DNA of 64,000 nucleotides from Microcystis aeruginosa NIES-4325 (GTDB taxonomy: Bacteria; Cyanobacteriota; Cyanobacteriia; Cyanobacteriales; Microcystaceae). A program made the position numbers and the translations under genes. Positions 18,312 through 28,799 of this stretch are shown here, one piece after another. The stretch covers positions 186,001 through 250,000 of the forward strand of contig NZ_BJKP01000001.1 of the NCBI RefSeq assembly GCF_008974145.1, written 5' to 3'. The notes under the pieces were generated by a model. It saw only the letters and a list, made by a program, of their open reading frames with translations, did no database searches and was not told the origin of the DNA. Position 1 is the stretch's first letter. The number at the start of each line of letters is the position of its first letter.

Positions 18312-19268
18312 TTACTTAACTCCTAAGACCATTTCTTGACGGTTGCGGGGGACTTCGTAGGTGAGGAAATCGTAGGCTAATTTAGTGTTAGGAAAAATCG
18401 CCCGCGCTTCCTCTAACAGATTGGAAATATCCAGAGAATTACCCGGTAGATAACGGGGACTAAAATGGGTCATTAATAACAATTTTACCCGGGATGCCAA
18501 GGCCACTTGGGCTGCCATCGTTGAAGTGGAGTGAACACTTTCAAAGGCTAACCCGGCATCTTGGTGTGCAAAAGTCGCCTCATGAATTAGCACATCTGCA
18601 TTCTGTGCCAATTCGATCGAGCCTTCACAGAAAATAGTATCGGTACAGTAGGCAATTTTACGGCCGATTTCCGTTTCCCCGCAGAGGGACTGACCGCGAA
18701 TTTTTCTGCCATCGGGGAGGGTGACAGTTTCCCCTTTTTTCAGCTTGCCGTAAATTGGTCCGGGGGGAATACCTAAAGCGTTGGCTTTTTCCACATCAAA
18801 ACGTCCAGGACGGTCTTTTTCGGCGATGCGATAACCGTGGGCGGGAATACGATGTTTTAATAGCTGACAGGAGACGGTAAATTCTTCATCTTCGTAGAGT
18901 ATGCCAGGGGAAACGGCATGGACACGCACCCGATTGGCGAAATTAGTATAGGAATACTTAGCACAAGCACGCAGATAGTCCCCTAGTCCGGGTGGTCCGT
19001 AGATATCAATATCCTGAGCAGAACCGGCTAATCCGATACTGGCTAACAATCCCATTAAACCAAAGATATGATCGCCGTGCATGTGGGTGATAAAAATGCG
19101 TCGGATTTGGGAACTTTTCAGGTCGCTACGCAGTAACTGGTGTTGAGTTCCTTCTCCACAGTCAAACAGCCATATTTCCGCCCGTTGCGGCAAACGAAGG
19201 GCGATACTAGAGACATTACGGGAACGAGTGGGAACCCCGGAACTGGTTCCTAAAAAAGTAATCTCCAC
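18312..19268 (-). CDS. rnz: Ribonuclease Z
   Basis: A 318-residue metallo-beta-lactamase-fold endonuclease that trims the 3' trailer of pre-tRNA. Landmarks are MEITFLGTSSGVPTRSRN, the metal motif FITHMHGDHIFGL, the substrate-side PGPIYGKLKKGETV, and later AYCTDTIFC, LIHEATF and LLLMTHFSPRY. The length equals the short bacterial form. It ends two bases before the tubulin-like ORF, which suggests one transcript with rnz leading. No tRNA gene in this window encodes its CCA, consistent with a need for RNase Z. Confidence 0.94.
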   Translation of the reverse strand: MEITFLGTSSGVPTRSRNVSSIALRLPQRAEIWLFDCGEGTQHQLLRSDLKSSQIRRIFITHMHGDHIFGLMGLLASIGLAGSAQDIDIYGPPGLGDYLRACAKYSYTNFANRVRVHAVSPGILYEDEEFTVSCQLLKHRIPAHGYRIAEKDRPGRFDVEKANALGIPPGPIYGKLKKGETVTLPDGRKIRGQSLCGETEIGRKIAYCTDTIFCEGSIELAQNADVLIHEATFAHQDAGLAFESVHSTSTMAAQVALASRVKLLLMTHFSPRYLPGNSLDISNLLEEARAIFPNTKLAYDFLTYEVPRNRQEMVLGVK

Positions 19269-19935
<667 letters not shown>

Positions 19936-20337
19936 ATGGCAGATATTGTCGATATTGCGGTCAGTGCCGATAATTTTCAAACTCTAGTAACGGCGGTACA
20001 AGCGGCTAATCTTGTGGATGCCCTGAAAAGTCCTGGCCCCTTCACGGTTTTTGCCCCCACCGATGAAGCTTTTGCCAAATTGCCACCCGGGACGATTACA
20101 ACCCTAGTGCAGAATATCCCCCAATTAACCCGAATTCTCACCTATCACGTCGTTGCGGGCAAATATATGCGGGAAGATTTGGCAAAATTGGCTGTAGTGA
20201 CTTCTCTAGAGGGTTCACCGATTCCCGTCGATTGTAGCGAAGGTTTTGAGGTGAAAAATGCCACGGTGGTCGCGGGTAATATCGAGGCAGATAATGGTGT
20301 GATCCACGTCATCGATAGGGTGATCCTGATGGGTTAG
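19936..20337 (+). CDS. Fasciclin (FAS1) domain protein
   Basis: A 133-residue single FAS1 domain. H1 motif: [18 protein letters not shown]2 motif: [10 protein letters not shown], then [25 protein letters not shown] at the C-terminus. It has no signal peptide, which is common for the cyanobacterial single-domain form. FAS1 proteins mediate adhesion or stress-related functions, but no specific partner is evident. The start codon at 19936 follows GGGATCGAG. Confidence 0.88.
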   Translation: MADIVDIAVSADNFQTLVTAVQAANLVDALKSPGPFTVFAPTDEAFAKLPPGTITTLVQNIPQLTRILTYHVVAGKYMREDLAKLAVVTSLEGSPIPVDCSEGFEVKNATVVAGNIEADNGVIHVIDRVILMG

Positions 20338-20534
20338 TTTTTGACTGGCTTTTCCCCAGACCGCCTCCAAGGCAAATCTGTCTTATTTAGTAACTAAATA
20401 TACAGACACTTTTGCTTGTTTATGGGTTCGATGATGGGTTCATGGTTAACCAGTTTCTCCCCCTGATTAATTTTCGCCTTAGAATGCCGGTTATAAAGGG
20501 ATAAATAAGATAATTCCCGCTAAGGAGTACGCCA

Positions 20535-20804
20535 ATGAAGACCTTAGAATTTCTCTCGGAACTGAATACCGCACCGCAAGGATGGGGATTCTGGATTGAT
20601 CGTCAGCATATCGAAGCCCACCACGTCGGTCAATATTCCTTTGAGAATGATCGTTTGCCAAAAAGTTTTGTTCATATCGGTAGTCTCGCTGAATTAGCTC
20701 ACCAACGACAAAAATATATTCTTAGCCATCTCGATAGTAATGGTAACGTGGAAGAACTCGCTCAAGAATGGGCGCAAACATTGCTCGCTAATCTAACAAC
20801 TTAA
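20535..20804 (+). CDS. Small conserved hypothetical protein
   Basis: An 89-residue protein starting MKTLEFLSELNTAPQGWGFW, with histidines in IDRQHIEAHHVGQYSF and an acidic helical C-terminus (NVEELAQEWAQTLLANL). No known domain is recognised. A good AAGGAG sits about seven bases before the ATG, and a strong terminator follows, so it is a real single-gene unit. Confidence 0.72.
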   Translation: MKTLEFLSELNTAPQGWGFWIDRQHIEAHHVGQYSFENDRLPKSFVHIGSLAELAHQRQKYILSHLDSNGNVEELAQEWAQTLLANLTT

Positions 20805-20830
20805 TAGTTTCCGCAAAATTCAGCCAAAAA

Positions 20831-20868
20831 AGAGGCCACTTTCCGCAAGATGGCCTCTAAATTTTTTG
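20831..20868 (+). terminator. Rho-independent terminator
   Basis: The stem is AGAGGCCA/TGGCCTCT (8 bp, 12-base loop), followed by AAATTTTTT. It lies 27 bases after the stop at 20804. Confidence 0.88.
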
Positions 20869-20986
20869 TTAGGGTTTGGGGTGGTCACTGCGTGCGCGTT
20901 GCGGGGGGTTTTAGGGTGTTAGGGTTTGAGTTGAATTCCCCCATTCCCCCACTTCCCTACTTCCATCTCCCTGCTCCCCTATTCCC

Positions 20987-23266
20987 CTATTCCCCAGAAG
21001 CATGAGGATCGATTTTGAGAACTAAAACCCCTAAAGGTGGTAAACAGAGATCGATCGAGTAGGGACGGCTATGATAGGACCATTCCTCCGACCATTTACC
21101 GCCAAGGTTGCCCATATTACTACCGCCATATTTACCCGCATCGCTGTTAAAGATTTCCTGATAAAAACCGGGATGGGGTACGCCAACGCGATAATGGCTG
21201 TGGGGTTGGGGAGTAAAATTACAGACCACCACCAGAAACTCCTGCCAATTTTTGCTCCAGCGCAGGAAAGAAACGACGCTATGACTATTATCACTACAGT
21301 CGATCCACTCAAAGCCATCCTGACCAAAATCCTGGGTATATAAAGCAGGTTCACTCTTATAGGTGGCGTTCAAATCCGAGAAAAAGCGTTTTAGCTGTTG
21401 ATGGGGTTCGTACTGCAAAAGACCCCACTCCAAATCACCCCAAACATTCCACTCACTCCACTGACCAAATTCCATGCTCATAAACATGGTTTTCTTGCCG
21501 GGGTGGGTAAACATATAACTAAATAAGGCCCGGACATTGGCAAATTTTTGCCACTCATCCCCCGGCATTTTGCCAATCATATTACTTTTGCCGTGAACCA
21601 CTTCATCGTGGGACAAAGCCAGCATATAATTCTCGCTGTGGTTATACCACATACTAAAAGTGACATTATTTTGATGGAATTGACGGAACCAGGGATCCAT
21701 GCCGAAATAATCGAGCATATCGTGCATCCAGCCCATATTCCACTTCAAATTAAAGCCTAAACCGCCCATATAGGTGGGCCAGGACACCATCGGCCAAGCG
21801 GTGGATTCTTCGGCAATAGAGAGAATTCCGGGGAAATAGCTAAAAATTACATGATTGACTTGACGGAGGAATTCGGCGGCCTCTAAATTTTCCCGGCCAC
21901 CGTACTCGTTGGCCACCCATTCCCCATCTTTACGACAATAATCGAGATAGAGCATAGAAGCCACCGCATCGACGCGAATACCGTCAATATGGTACTTATC
22001 GAACCAAAATAGGGCATTAGCCACCAGGAAATTTCTGACTTCGTTGCGACCGTAGTTAAAAATTAAGGTTCCCCATTCCTTGTGTTCCCCTTTGCGCGGG
22101 TCGCCGTGTTCATAAAGATGAGTACCATCAAAGAAGGCTAACCCGTGGCCATCTTTGGGAAAGTGACCGGGTACCCAATCCACTAGCACACCAAGGCCAT
22201 TTTGGTGACATTGATCGATAAAATACATGAAATCTTCAGGATTGCCGTAGCGACTGGTGGGGGCAAAATAACCCGTCACTTGATAACCCCAAGAACCATC
22301 AAAAGGATGCTCGGCGATCGGTAATAATTCGATATGGGTGTAACCTAATTCTTTAACGTAGGGAATCAGTTTTTCGGCCAACTCGTAGTAACTCAAAAAG
22401 CGCGCCCCAGTGTTCCATTCCGACACGGGAACCGCTTCCCCTTCCCCAGCAAGTAAACGGGGGGGTTCGGCACTAGAAGCGTGCAGCCAAGAACCGAGGT
22501 GTAATTCGTAAACGGAAACCGGTTGAGTTAAAGGATCGTTATGGCGACGTTTTTCCATCCAATCGCTATCATCCCAAGTATAGCTATCTAAATTGGCCAC
22601 GATCGAGGCGGTTTTCGGGCGTACTTCTTGGGCAAAACCGTAGGGATCGGATTTTTCGTAAATATGACCTTCCCAATTTTTGATCTCGTATTTATATTTA
22701 GTGCCAACACCGATTTCCGGGATAAACAATTCCCAGACCATATTATTACGTTTCCGCATTTGGTGATCACGACCATCCCAGCTGTTAAAATCACCAATAA
22801 TCGAGACGTTGCGGGCATTAGGGGCCCAAACGGCGAAATAAACCCCTTTAATACCCTCGATTTCGGCTAAATGCGCCCCTAATTTTTCATAAATGCGGTG
22901 ATGGTTACCCTCCCCAAACAGATGTAAATCAAAATCGCTGAGTTTGGCAGAACGGAAGGCATAGGAATCATAGATGACCCGTTCCTGTTCTCCCTCTTGG
23001 ATGCGTAATTGATAATTGTTCAGTTCACTGATATCGATAACGCACTCGAAAAAATGGGGGTGATAAGCGGTCGTCATGGGATATTCTTGTCTTTGGGACG
23101 GTAAAATAACCCAAGCGGCCGTGGTTTTCGGTAAATAAGCTCTAACAACCCATTTATTTACTTTTCCTTGTTCTTCTAGGGGATGGGCCCCCAAAACCTC
23201 AAAGGGATCGTGATGGAGGTTGTTGACGATTTGATGGACTTGTTCGGGGGATACCACTATAGACAT
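20987..23266 (-). CDS. glgB: 1,4-alpha-glucan branching enzyme
   Basis: A 759-residue GH13 enzyme that introduces alpha-1,6 branches into glycogen. An N-terminal CBM48-type module of about 220 residues (two beta-sandwich repeats, including [22 protein letters not shown]) precedes the catalytic barrel. Catalytic landmarks: [47 protein letters not shown] (nucleophile aspartate), [12 protein letters not shown] (acid/base glutamate) and [13 protein letters not shown]. The C-terminal domain ends [12 protein letters not shown]. The long N-terminus is usual for cyanobacteria. It is monocistronic, with the start at 23264-23266. Confidence 0.96.
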   Translation of the reverse strand: MSIVVSPEQVHQIVNNLHHDPFEVLGAHPLEEQGKVNKWVVRAYLPKTTAAWVILPSQRQEYPMTTAYHPHFFECVIDISELNNYQLRIQEGEQERVIYDSYAFRSAKLSDFDLHLFGEGNHHRIYEKLGAHLAEIEGIKGVYFAVWAPNARNVSIIGDFNSWDGRDHQMRKRNNMVWELFIPEIGVGTKYKYEIKNWEGHIYEKSDPYGFAQEVRPKTASIVANLDSYTWDDSDWMEKRRHNDPLTQPVSVYELHLGSWLHASSAEPPRLLAGEGEAVPVSEWNTGARFLSYYELAEKLIPYVKELGYTHIELLPIAEHPFDGSWGYQVTGYFAPTSRYGNPEDFMYFIDQCHQNGLGVLVDWVPGHFPKDGHGLAFFDGTHLYEHGDPRKGEHKEWGTLIFNYGRNEVRNFLVANALFWFDKYHIDGIRVDAVASMLYLDYCRKDGEWVANEYGGRENLEAAEFLRQVNHVIFSYFPGILSIAEESTAWPMVSWPTYMGGLGFNLKWNMGWMHDMLDYFGMDPWFRQFHQNNVTFSMWYNHSENYMLALSHDEVVHGKSNMIGKMPGDEWQKFANVRALFSYMFTHPGKKTMFMSMEFGQWSEWNVWGDLEWGLLQYEPHQQLKRFFSDLNATYKSEPALYTQDFGQDGFEWIDCSDNSHSVVSFLRWSKNWQEFLVVVCNFTPQPHSHYRVGVPHPGFYQEIFNSDAGKYGGSNMGNLGGKWSEEWSYHSRPYSIDLCLPPLGVLVLKIDPHASGE

Positions 23267-23376
23267 TCATTTACCATTCTTGACATCTACAATACTTATA
23301 GCAAGGAAATAGTCATTTTTTCCCTGCCGTCTGGGAATTCTCAAACTAATGATATATTCTGCCTACTCATTCAACT

Positions 23377-23463
23377 ATGGCTGTGACTGCTGCCAAAATT
23401 TTCGTCGTTAAAGACGATTTTACACTCCGCCTGATTTACCGCTTTCTCAGTCAAAAAAACTAA
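23377..23463 (+). pseudogene. Truncated response-regulator N-terminus
   Basis: A 28-codon ORF, AAKIFVVKDDFTLRLIYRFL then SQKN and stop, resembles the first strand, acidic pocket and first helix of a CheY-like receiver domain. It breaks off where a dispersed AT-rich/GAGGCAAGAGGCAA repeat begins (23481). I infer a receiver gene cut by repeat insertion or deletion. The short length makes this tentative. Confidence 0.4.
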
Positions 23464-23480
23464 CAAGTAAGCCGTTCGTA

Positions 23481-23532
23481 ATTTAAATTGCTTGTTGAGA
23501 CGAGGCAAGAGGCAAAAGGCAACAGTAAAGGG
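23481..23532. repeat. Dispersed ATTTAAATTGCTTG...GAGGCAAGAGGCAA repeat, copy A
   Basis: A 52-base block nearly identical to 44521-44572. The reverse-complement GCCTCTTGCC-type core also occurs near 28190. No coding potential. Confidence 0.8.
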
Positions 23533-23698
23533 ATTGGGGTAGGTTCGGCTAATCTAAGAATAAGCGGTTTAAATGCGTCTTAGCTTAGAAATGGTGGCCG
23601 ATGGTAAAACTGCCAATTTAATCTCGATTTGGTCATTCTCGATGTTAATCTAGCGGAATACCCTCGAATTTGACCTAAACTACATCTCTACACAGTTC

Positions 23699-23947
23699 TT
23701 AACTGGAACGAGTTTGATCCCTAGTAGATTGACTTTCCTCTAATTGAGCTTTGATTTTTACCGAGTCTTCAATCTGCTGGGCTTCTCGCTTAAATTCACT
23801 TTCAAATTCCTTTGATGCTTCTTGAAATCCTCGAATCGTTTTGCCTAAACTGCGACCGATTTCTGGTAACTTCTTCGGTCCGAAAACTAGCAGGGCAATC
23901 AAGAGAATTAACCCCATTTCCGGTAATCCAATCCCAAAAATATTCAT
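23699..23947 (-). CDS. tatA: Twin-arginine translocase subunit TatA/TatE-like
   Basis: An 82-residue protein: one N-terminal membrane helix (GLPEMGLILLIALLVFG), the hinge GPKKLPEIGRSLGKTIRGF and an amphipathic then charged tail, the standard TatA layout. It forms the variable pore for folded, often cofactor-bearing, proteins with RR signal peptides. The frame extends upstream, but the ATG at 23945-23947 has TAGGAGC seven bases before it and gives the canonical start. It lies about 100 bases after psbH in the same direction. Confidence 0.9.
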   Translation of the reverse strand: MNIFGIGLPEMGLILLIALLVFGPKKLPEIGRSLGKTIRGFQEASKEFESEFKREAQQIEDSVKIKAQLEESQSTRDQTRSS

Positions 23948-24051
23948 TTTTCTGCTCCTAATAAAAAACTTGCGGTGGGCAATAACCCACCTGCTAAAGT
24001 CCGAGGGATAATTCTGCCGCCAAAAATGCCGACAAGATTCTTTTAATCTGC

Positions 24052-24246
24052 TTACTGACCCCAATCCACATTAAATCCTTCTAAAATTAGGGAGGAGTTG
24101 TAGATCTGTAAAATAATCAGCAAAAAGACTAAAAACAGAGCCATAAACACTCCCATCAGCAAGGTAGTTCCCCAACCGGGAGAAACTTTACCATATTCCG
24201 AATTGAGGGGACGAAGGATTTCACCTAAGCGTGTACGCTGTGCCAT
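24052..24246 (-). CDS. psbH: Photosystem II reaction centre protein H
   Basis: A 64-residue subunit with one transmembrane helix ([21 protein letters not shown]), an N-terminal stromal segment [19 protein letters not shown] and the lumenal tail [10 protein letters not shown]. PsbH binds near CP47 and helps acceptor-side function and assembly. The psbN gene, often beside psbH on the other strand, is not visible here. The ATG lies at 24244-24246. Confidence 0.96.
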   Translation of the reverse strand: MAQRTRLGEILRPLNSEYGKVSPGWGTTLLMGVFMALFLVFLLIILQIYNSSLILEGFNVDWGQ

Positions 24247-24681
24247 AAGTTACCAAGAAAGATCTGTAAATGATAATTTTGTATTGATCCGTAATTTGAC
24301 AAAGTGCCAACCAGTCAACCCAGTGAGATAAAATCTACTGCTGTTGCCAGTGGAACTTTTTTGGTCTAATTCCTAACGGAATCGTTTTTTCGCCTGCCCT
24401 GCCACGCCCACAAGAATCTGCAAGCGCCTACAGTACGGGAATTATTTTAACATTGTTTGGTCATCTTCTCAGGATTTGGGAGACGGTCAATAGAGGCTGA
24501 GGTGATTTTTCAGTAATCAGTTATCAGTGAGGGGTTGGGGTGATGGAGGAGAAGGGAGGGGGCAGAAGGGAGAAAAAAGCTGATTACTGATCACGTCTCC
24601 TTCGGTGCTATGATCGGGGATGTAAAGTTTTATCAACACTAACTTAAACAAGCTCTCAAGAGAGGATATAAAGAACAACAG
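24247..24681. other. 435-base divergent spacer psbH/sodB
   Basis: No gene seen. It holds the promoters of psbH (minus) and sodB (plus), a CAGTAATCAGTTATCAGTGAG heptamer-like remnant near 24510 and a purine-rich stretch (GGAGGAGAAGGGAGGGGGC) near 24545. Confidence 0.6.
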
Positions 24682-25281
24682 ATGGCTTACACACTTCCCC
24701 CTTTACCCTACGATTACACTGCCTTAGAGCCTTGCATCACCAAAAGTACCCTAGAATTCCACCACGACAAGCACCACGCCGCTTATGTCAACAACTATAA
24801 CGGTTTGGTCAAAGATACGGAACTCGATGCTCTCTCTTTAGAAGAAGTTATCGTTAAGGTTGCCGGTGATGCTTCTAAAGCCGGGGTTTTCAACAATGCC
24901 GCCCAAGCATGGAATCATAGTTTTTATTGGGACTGCATGAAACCGGGTGGTGGCGGTGCGCCTACCGGTGCTTTAGCTGCTAAAATTAACGCAGATTTCG
25001 GCAGTTTCGAGAAATTTGTCGAAGCTTTCAAAACTGCGGGCGCAACTCAATTCGGTAGCGGTTGGGCTTGGTTGGTTCTCGATAACGGTACTCTCAAAGT
25101 TACCAAAACCGGCAACGCTGACAATCCTTTAACCGCCGGACAGGTTCCCCTCTTAACTATGGATGTGTGGGAACACGCTTATTATCTCGACTACCAAAAT
25201 CGTCGTCCCGATTACATCAGCGACTTTTTAACCAAGTTGGTTAATTGGGATTTCGTGGCTGCTAATTTAGCGGCGGCCTAA
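24682..25281 (+). CDS. sodB: Iron superoxide dismutase
   Basis: A 199-residue cytosolic Fe-SOD that removes superoxide formed by photosynthetic electron flow. Metal ligands are in LEFHHDKHHAAYVNNYN, FNNAAQAWNHSFYW and DVWEHAYYLDYQNRRPDYI (the Asp and His of the last motif). AAQAWNHSFYWDCMKPGGGG is typical of the iron form. No signal peptide. The ATG at 24682 follows AGAGAGGATATAAAG. Monocistronic, with heptamer remnants downstream. Confidence 0.96.
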   Translation: MAYTLPPLPYDYTALEPCITKSTLEFHHDKHHAAYVNNYNGLVKDTELDALSLEEVIVKVAGDASKAGVFNNAAQAWNHSFYWDCMKPGGGGAPTGALAAKINADFGSFEKFVEAFKTAGATQFGSGWAWLVLDNGTLKVTKTGNADNPLTAGQVPLLTMDVWEHAYYLDYQNRRPDYISDFLTKLVNWDFVAANLAAA

Positions 25282-25471
25282 AAATTTGGCTCAGTTAATC
25301 CAGTTATCAGTTATCAGCTATCAGTTATCATGGGTTGGGGAGTGGAGAGGAACCATCCATAGGTTGGGGGTTAGTCTTACTATTAAAATTGGCAAATCTC
25401 TCTAATGTTAATTATCCTTAAAATAGATAACCAGAAAAAACTTTTTTAACATCGATCGCGCTTGTTGCACA

Positions 25472-26266
25472 ATGGAACAACCTGTCAGTTGGATTATTCC
25501 CCGTCATCCCCGTCCCGATTATCCCCTGTTTGTATTTTTACCCGGAATGGATGGCAGCGGCCAACTGTACCATCGTCAGATTAAAAACCTTGCCCCTTAC
25601 TTCGATCTGCGTTGTTTGGCGATTTCCCCGCAATATCTCGGTGACTGGGAGGAGTTAAGCGATTGCGTGATTGCTTTATTGGCACAGGAATTAAAGCGAC
25701 AACCGAGAAAAGTCTATCTCTGCGGTGAGTCTTTTGGCGGCTGTTTAGCCTTGAAAATAGCGACAAAATCACCAAAATTAATTAAAAAACTGATTTTAAT
25801 TAACCCTGCTTCTTCTTTTAATCAAAGACCTCTTTTAAGCTTGGGAATCGGTATCACCCAGATAATGCCCGATTTCATCCACGGCAGCTCGGCCCTAACT
25901 ATTTTACCCTTTCTCGCCGCTCTCGGTCGAATATCCCGGGAAGATTGCCTCTCTCTCCTCAAAGCCATGCAATACGTCCCACCGAAGACGATTAGCTGGC
26001 GTTTATCCCAGTTACAACGGTTTCAGATTAGTGCCAAGGAATTAAAAAGTCTGCAATTGGGGGTGTTAGTGATAGCCAGTCAAGGAGACCGGCTGTTACC
26101 ATCGGTAGCGGAGGCTAAACGCCTAATTCAGCAGTTACCCGCTGCAAAATTAACGATTCTGCCCAATAGTGGTCATGCTTGCCTGCTGGAAACCGATATT
26201 CACCTTAAAGACATTCTCCATCACCATGCTTGTCTCCCCCGAAGCTTACCCGCAAAAAGTCACTGA
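25472..26266 (+). CDS. Alpha/beta-fold hydrolase
   Basis: A 264-residue hydrolase. The N-terminal oxyanion region reads FVFLPGMDGSGQLYHRQI, the nucleophile elbow is VYLCGESFGGCLALKIA (GxSxG), and the likely acid and histidine are in VIASQGDRLLP and LPNSGHACLLE. The substrate is not predictable. Its last 41 bases overlap the preferred start of the MnmD-like gene in another frame, so the two are translationally linked. Confidence 0.8.
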   Translation: MEQPVSWIIPRHPRPDYPLFVFLPGMDGSGQLYHRQIKNLAPYFDLRCLAISPQYLGDWEELSDCVIALLAQELKRQPRKVYLCGESFGGCLALKIATKSPKLIKKLILINPASSFNQRPLLSLGIGITQIMPDFIHGSSALTILPFLAALGRISREDCLSLLKAMQYVPPKTISWRLSQLQRFQISAKELKSLQLGVLVIASQGDRLLPSVAEAKRLIQQLPAAKLTILPNSGHACLLETDIHLKDILHHHACLPRSLPAKSH

Positions 26267-27137
26267 GGATGGTTCTTATACCTTTTTTTCGACCGAATTC
26301 GGCGAATGTTATCATTCTACCTCCGGGGCAAGGGAAGAGGCCGAGAAAAAATTTATCATCTCTAGTCGTCTGGCAGCAAAAGTAGACCAGAGCAATAATC
26401 TGAAAGTTCTTGACATTTGTTACGGCTTAGGGTACAATGCCGCTGCAGCCTTGGCGGCCATTTGGCGAGTTAGGGGGGATTGTCGGGTAGAATTATTAGC
26501 TTTAGAAAGCGATCAAATGGTTCCCCTAGCAGCTATTAGAGAAAATCTCTTAAATAGTTGGAGTCAACCAATTCCCGAATATTTAAATGATTTTGCCCAT
26601 AATCACCAGCTAGACTTGCCTAATCTCACGGCTAAACTGTTAATCGGGGATGCGCGACAGACGATAACCCAGGTGATTGAGGCGGGTTTTCAAGCGGAGG
26701 CAATTTTTCTCGATCCCTTTTCCCCGGGGAAATGTCCGCAACTGTGGACGGTGGAGTTTTTAGCTTTAGTGGCAAAATGTCTGAGTCCGACGGGTTATTT
26801 AGTCACCTATTCCTGTGCTGCCTCGGTGCGAAGAGCTTTACAATTAGCAGGATTGCAGATTGGGGCCACCGATAGCGTCGGACGGCGATCGCCAGGGACA
26901 ATAGCCAGTTTTTTGTCCTTACCCCCATCTCTATCGGCACAAGAACGGGAACACTTGCAAACTAAGGCCGCTATTCCCTATCGAGACCCGACTTTAACCG
27001 ACCCAGCCGAAGTGATTATACAACGTCGTCGCAGCGAACAGGCTCTCTGTGACTTAGAACCGACTAGCCACTGGAAAAAACGTTGGCAAAGATTTGGTGA
27101 GTTCGATCGAAATCTCGGAATGAGAATAAGTAGTTAA
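26226..27137 (+). CDS. mnmD: MnmD-like tRNA (mnm5s2U34) methyltransferase domain protein
   Basis: A 303-residue SAM-dependent methyltransferase of the MnmC N-terminal (DUF752) family, proposed to methylate the aminomethyl group at wobble uridine 34 of tRNA. Motifs: TEDGSYTFFSTEFGECYHSTSG, the SAM loop KVLDICYGLGYNAAAAL, and IFLDPFSPGKCPQLWTVEFL (the DPF motif), then YLVTYSCAASVRRAL. The FAD-dependent MnmC2 half is absent, as in stand-alone MnmD proteins. The frame is open from 26169, but the ATG at 26226 gives the family-like start. Confidence 0.75.
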   Translation: MLVSPEAYPQKVTEDGSYTFFSTEFGECYHSTSGAREEAEKKFIISSRLAAKVDQSNNLKVLDICYGLGYNAAAALAAIWRVRGDCRVELLALESDQMVPLAAIRENLLNSWSQPIPEYLNDFAHNHQLDLPNLTAKLLIGDARQTITQVIEAGFQAEAIFLDPFSPGKCPQLWTVEFLALVAKCLSPTGYLVTYSCAASVRRALQLAGLQIGATDSVGRRSPGTIASFLSLPPSLSAQEREHLQTKAAIPYRDPTLTDPAEVIIQRRRSEQALCDLEPTSHWKKRWQRFGEFDRNLGMRISS

Positions 27138-27701
27138 ATGCCTGATAATTCGGGCTTTTGTGCTTGTAATAGCAAAAATCGCCAGAATTAACAGTAACAG
27201 TCAGATTACATCCTTCTGGACGTTGGCATATCTCAATAAGATTTGATGATCCCACTATTAAACCCTGACCCGCAATAGATAAAGCCATCGGAATTAACTT
27301 AGGAATTAGGGTTCTTCGTTACTTGGTATAATTCTATATGGAGGCATAAATCGACTAAATCCTGATCTGGCAAAAGATTTAATTGATTAGTCCGCTCCAG
27401 ATCGCAAACAATTGACAAAAATCGCAGTAATGTCTGTTTCTATAGGGGTTTCATCCCTTATAACCCTGTCCGTTGCATAAGACAAACCGAAGAGCCAAAA
27501 AATCGAGAAAAAGCGAGAATAAAAGTAGCCAAAATTCACGATCAAATCACCGATAGCAGAAAAGGGTAGCAACGCAAAGCGGGACAAAATCCAGCAGTTG
27601 AGATAGCAAAGAAACCTTGACGAGAGGTCAGTGCCGGGTAGTTCACCCATTGTGTTATAATCTTAGCCAAGCCATCAAGGGATTTGAAAAGGAGTAACAC
27701 C
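27138..27701. other. 564-base region without a convincing gene
   Basis: Minus-strand ORFs of 74 and 87 codons exist here but lack ribosome-binding sites and family resemblance. Text is AT-rich with no clear repeats. The promoter of the gene at 27702 presumably lies in the last 100 bases. Confidence 0.5.
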
Positions 27702-27971
27702 ATGAGCCTATCTTCAGAAGCCTATCGCCAAGCCCTCGTGCGGGATGGAGAACGGCGCTATCGCGAATGGCACCAAAATTATCACAACTACTGCCGTCAA
27801 TCAACGGCTGAATACCAATCTCGTTCAGCCCAACAACGTCCAATAAAGCCCTGGATTTCCTCGGAAACCTACCGCCAACTTTTAGTCAAAGATGGGGAGC
27901 GGCGTTTTGCGGAATGGCATGGCCAGTTTTTAGACTATCAACAACAATTTCTCGCCAGTCAATCCACCTAA
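27702..27971 (+). CDS. Small protein made of two tandem 30-residue repeats
   Basis: An 89-residue hydrophilic protein I do not recognise. Residues 4-33 (SSEAYRQALVRDGERRYREW...) and 53-82 (SSETYRQLLVKDGERRFAEW...) are clearly the same unit, sharing SSExYRQxLVxDGERRxxEWH. The linker is polar. Rich in Arg, Gln and Tyr, with no cysteine apart from one in repeat 1. The ATG at 27702 follows AAAAGGAG, so translation is likely; the frame is open from a TTG at 27684. It sits alone upstream of the gas vesicle region, with no operon evidence. Confidence 0.65.
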   Translation: MSLSSEAYRQALVRDGERRYREWHQNYHNYCRQSTAEYQSRSAQQRPIKPWISSETYRQLLVKDGERRFAEWHGQFLDYQQQFLASQST

Positions 27972-28799
27972 AGGGATGTCAACGAATCCGCACCACGGCA
28001 ATCTCTGAAAATAGTGGCTAGATTCCAGGAAAAAATAGCTAATGCCAATTTTTTCAATAGTCGTGACTAACATCTGAGAGTGCAATTCCTTTCTTCGAGA
28101 GGGATTGCGCTTTCAGGTGATCAACTGAGTCTGTCATTAAGTACCTAAGCAAAATTAATTACACATATCTAACCCCCCTTGCTTCTTGCCTCTTGCCTTT
28201 TGCCTTTCTTCACTAGGAAATTTATTTTGCACGACTACTTACTTTTGAAAAATGATCTAACGATGGATAAGTCCAAAACGCAAGACTTATCACGAATGCG
28301 GCCAAGAATTTAAGAGCAGAAGCAATAAGAATCCTGTCAACCAATACTGATGGCCAGTCAAAAGTTTAAGCTTGTGAAGAGAATATTAAGACTCGTTGGG
28401 ACTCGTCTCAAAAAGCAGGTTCCTATGAAGCAAGAATCTTCCATCATACATTTTCGCATTGTGATGGCTAGATTGTCAAGTCTGTCCACCCCTCAGCCTT
28501 ACAAATAACACCTAAGATAACGCCAGTTCGGTTTAAGGTAATTTTGCCATAGCTTCCACGAAAGAATAGGAGTTTCAGGCTAGGGTAGCATCAGGGTTTT
28601 AGCTTATCCCGAACTGAGGTTAAGATAGCGAGCGATCGTTAAAGCTGAAATTTCAAGACATTTGTGCCTTAAGCAGATGAAAGCCTTGCAAAGCAAGGCT
28701 TTTAATATTAGTTGATTCGTTCTGTGTAAGATATTGGCTAGAGCCAGCGATCGCTTGATCAGGAACGCATAGGTGCGATCCTTTTCTGAGAATCGACTA
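27972..28799. other. Gene-poor upstream flank of the gas vesicle locus
   Basis: No intact gene is supported. The stretch contains the decayed tnpB at 28289-28508, a GCTTCTTGCCTCTTGCC pyrimidine repeat near 28190 (reverse complement of the GAGGCAAGAGGC element) and an AAAGCCTTGC/GCAAGGCTTT hairpin at 28680-28702. A 76-codon minus-strand ORF (28604-28834) has no start-site or family support. Confidence 0.55.
28289..28508 (+). pseudogene. Decayed IS200/IS605-type tnpB 3' end
   Basis: Translation from 28295 gives NAAKNLRAEAIRILSTNTDG, matching the well-known NAAKNxxxEGLRIL end of TnpB after its zinc finger and last catalytic aspartate. After a frameshift, another frame reads GTRLKKQVPMKQESSIIHFR to a stop at 28506-28508, like the C-terminal tail of cyanobacterial TnpB. 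The upstream catalytic parts are missing. Confidence 0.6.

Noticed and set aside
24247-24681. Search for psbN opposite psbH
   Set aside because: No ORF resembling the ~43-residue PsbN is readable in the spacer on the plus strand.
27064-27650. Minus-strand ORFs of 74 and 87 codons
   Set aside because: The first overlaps the MnmD-like gene antisense; neither has a Shine-Dalgarno sequence or known motif.
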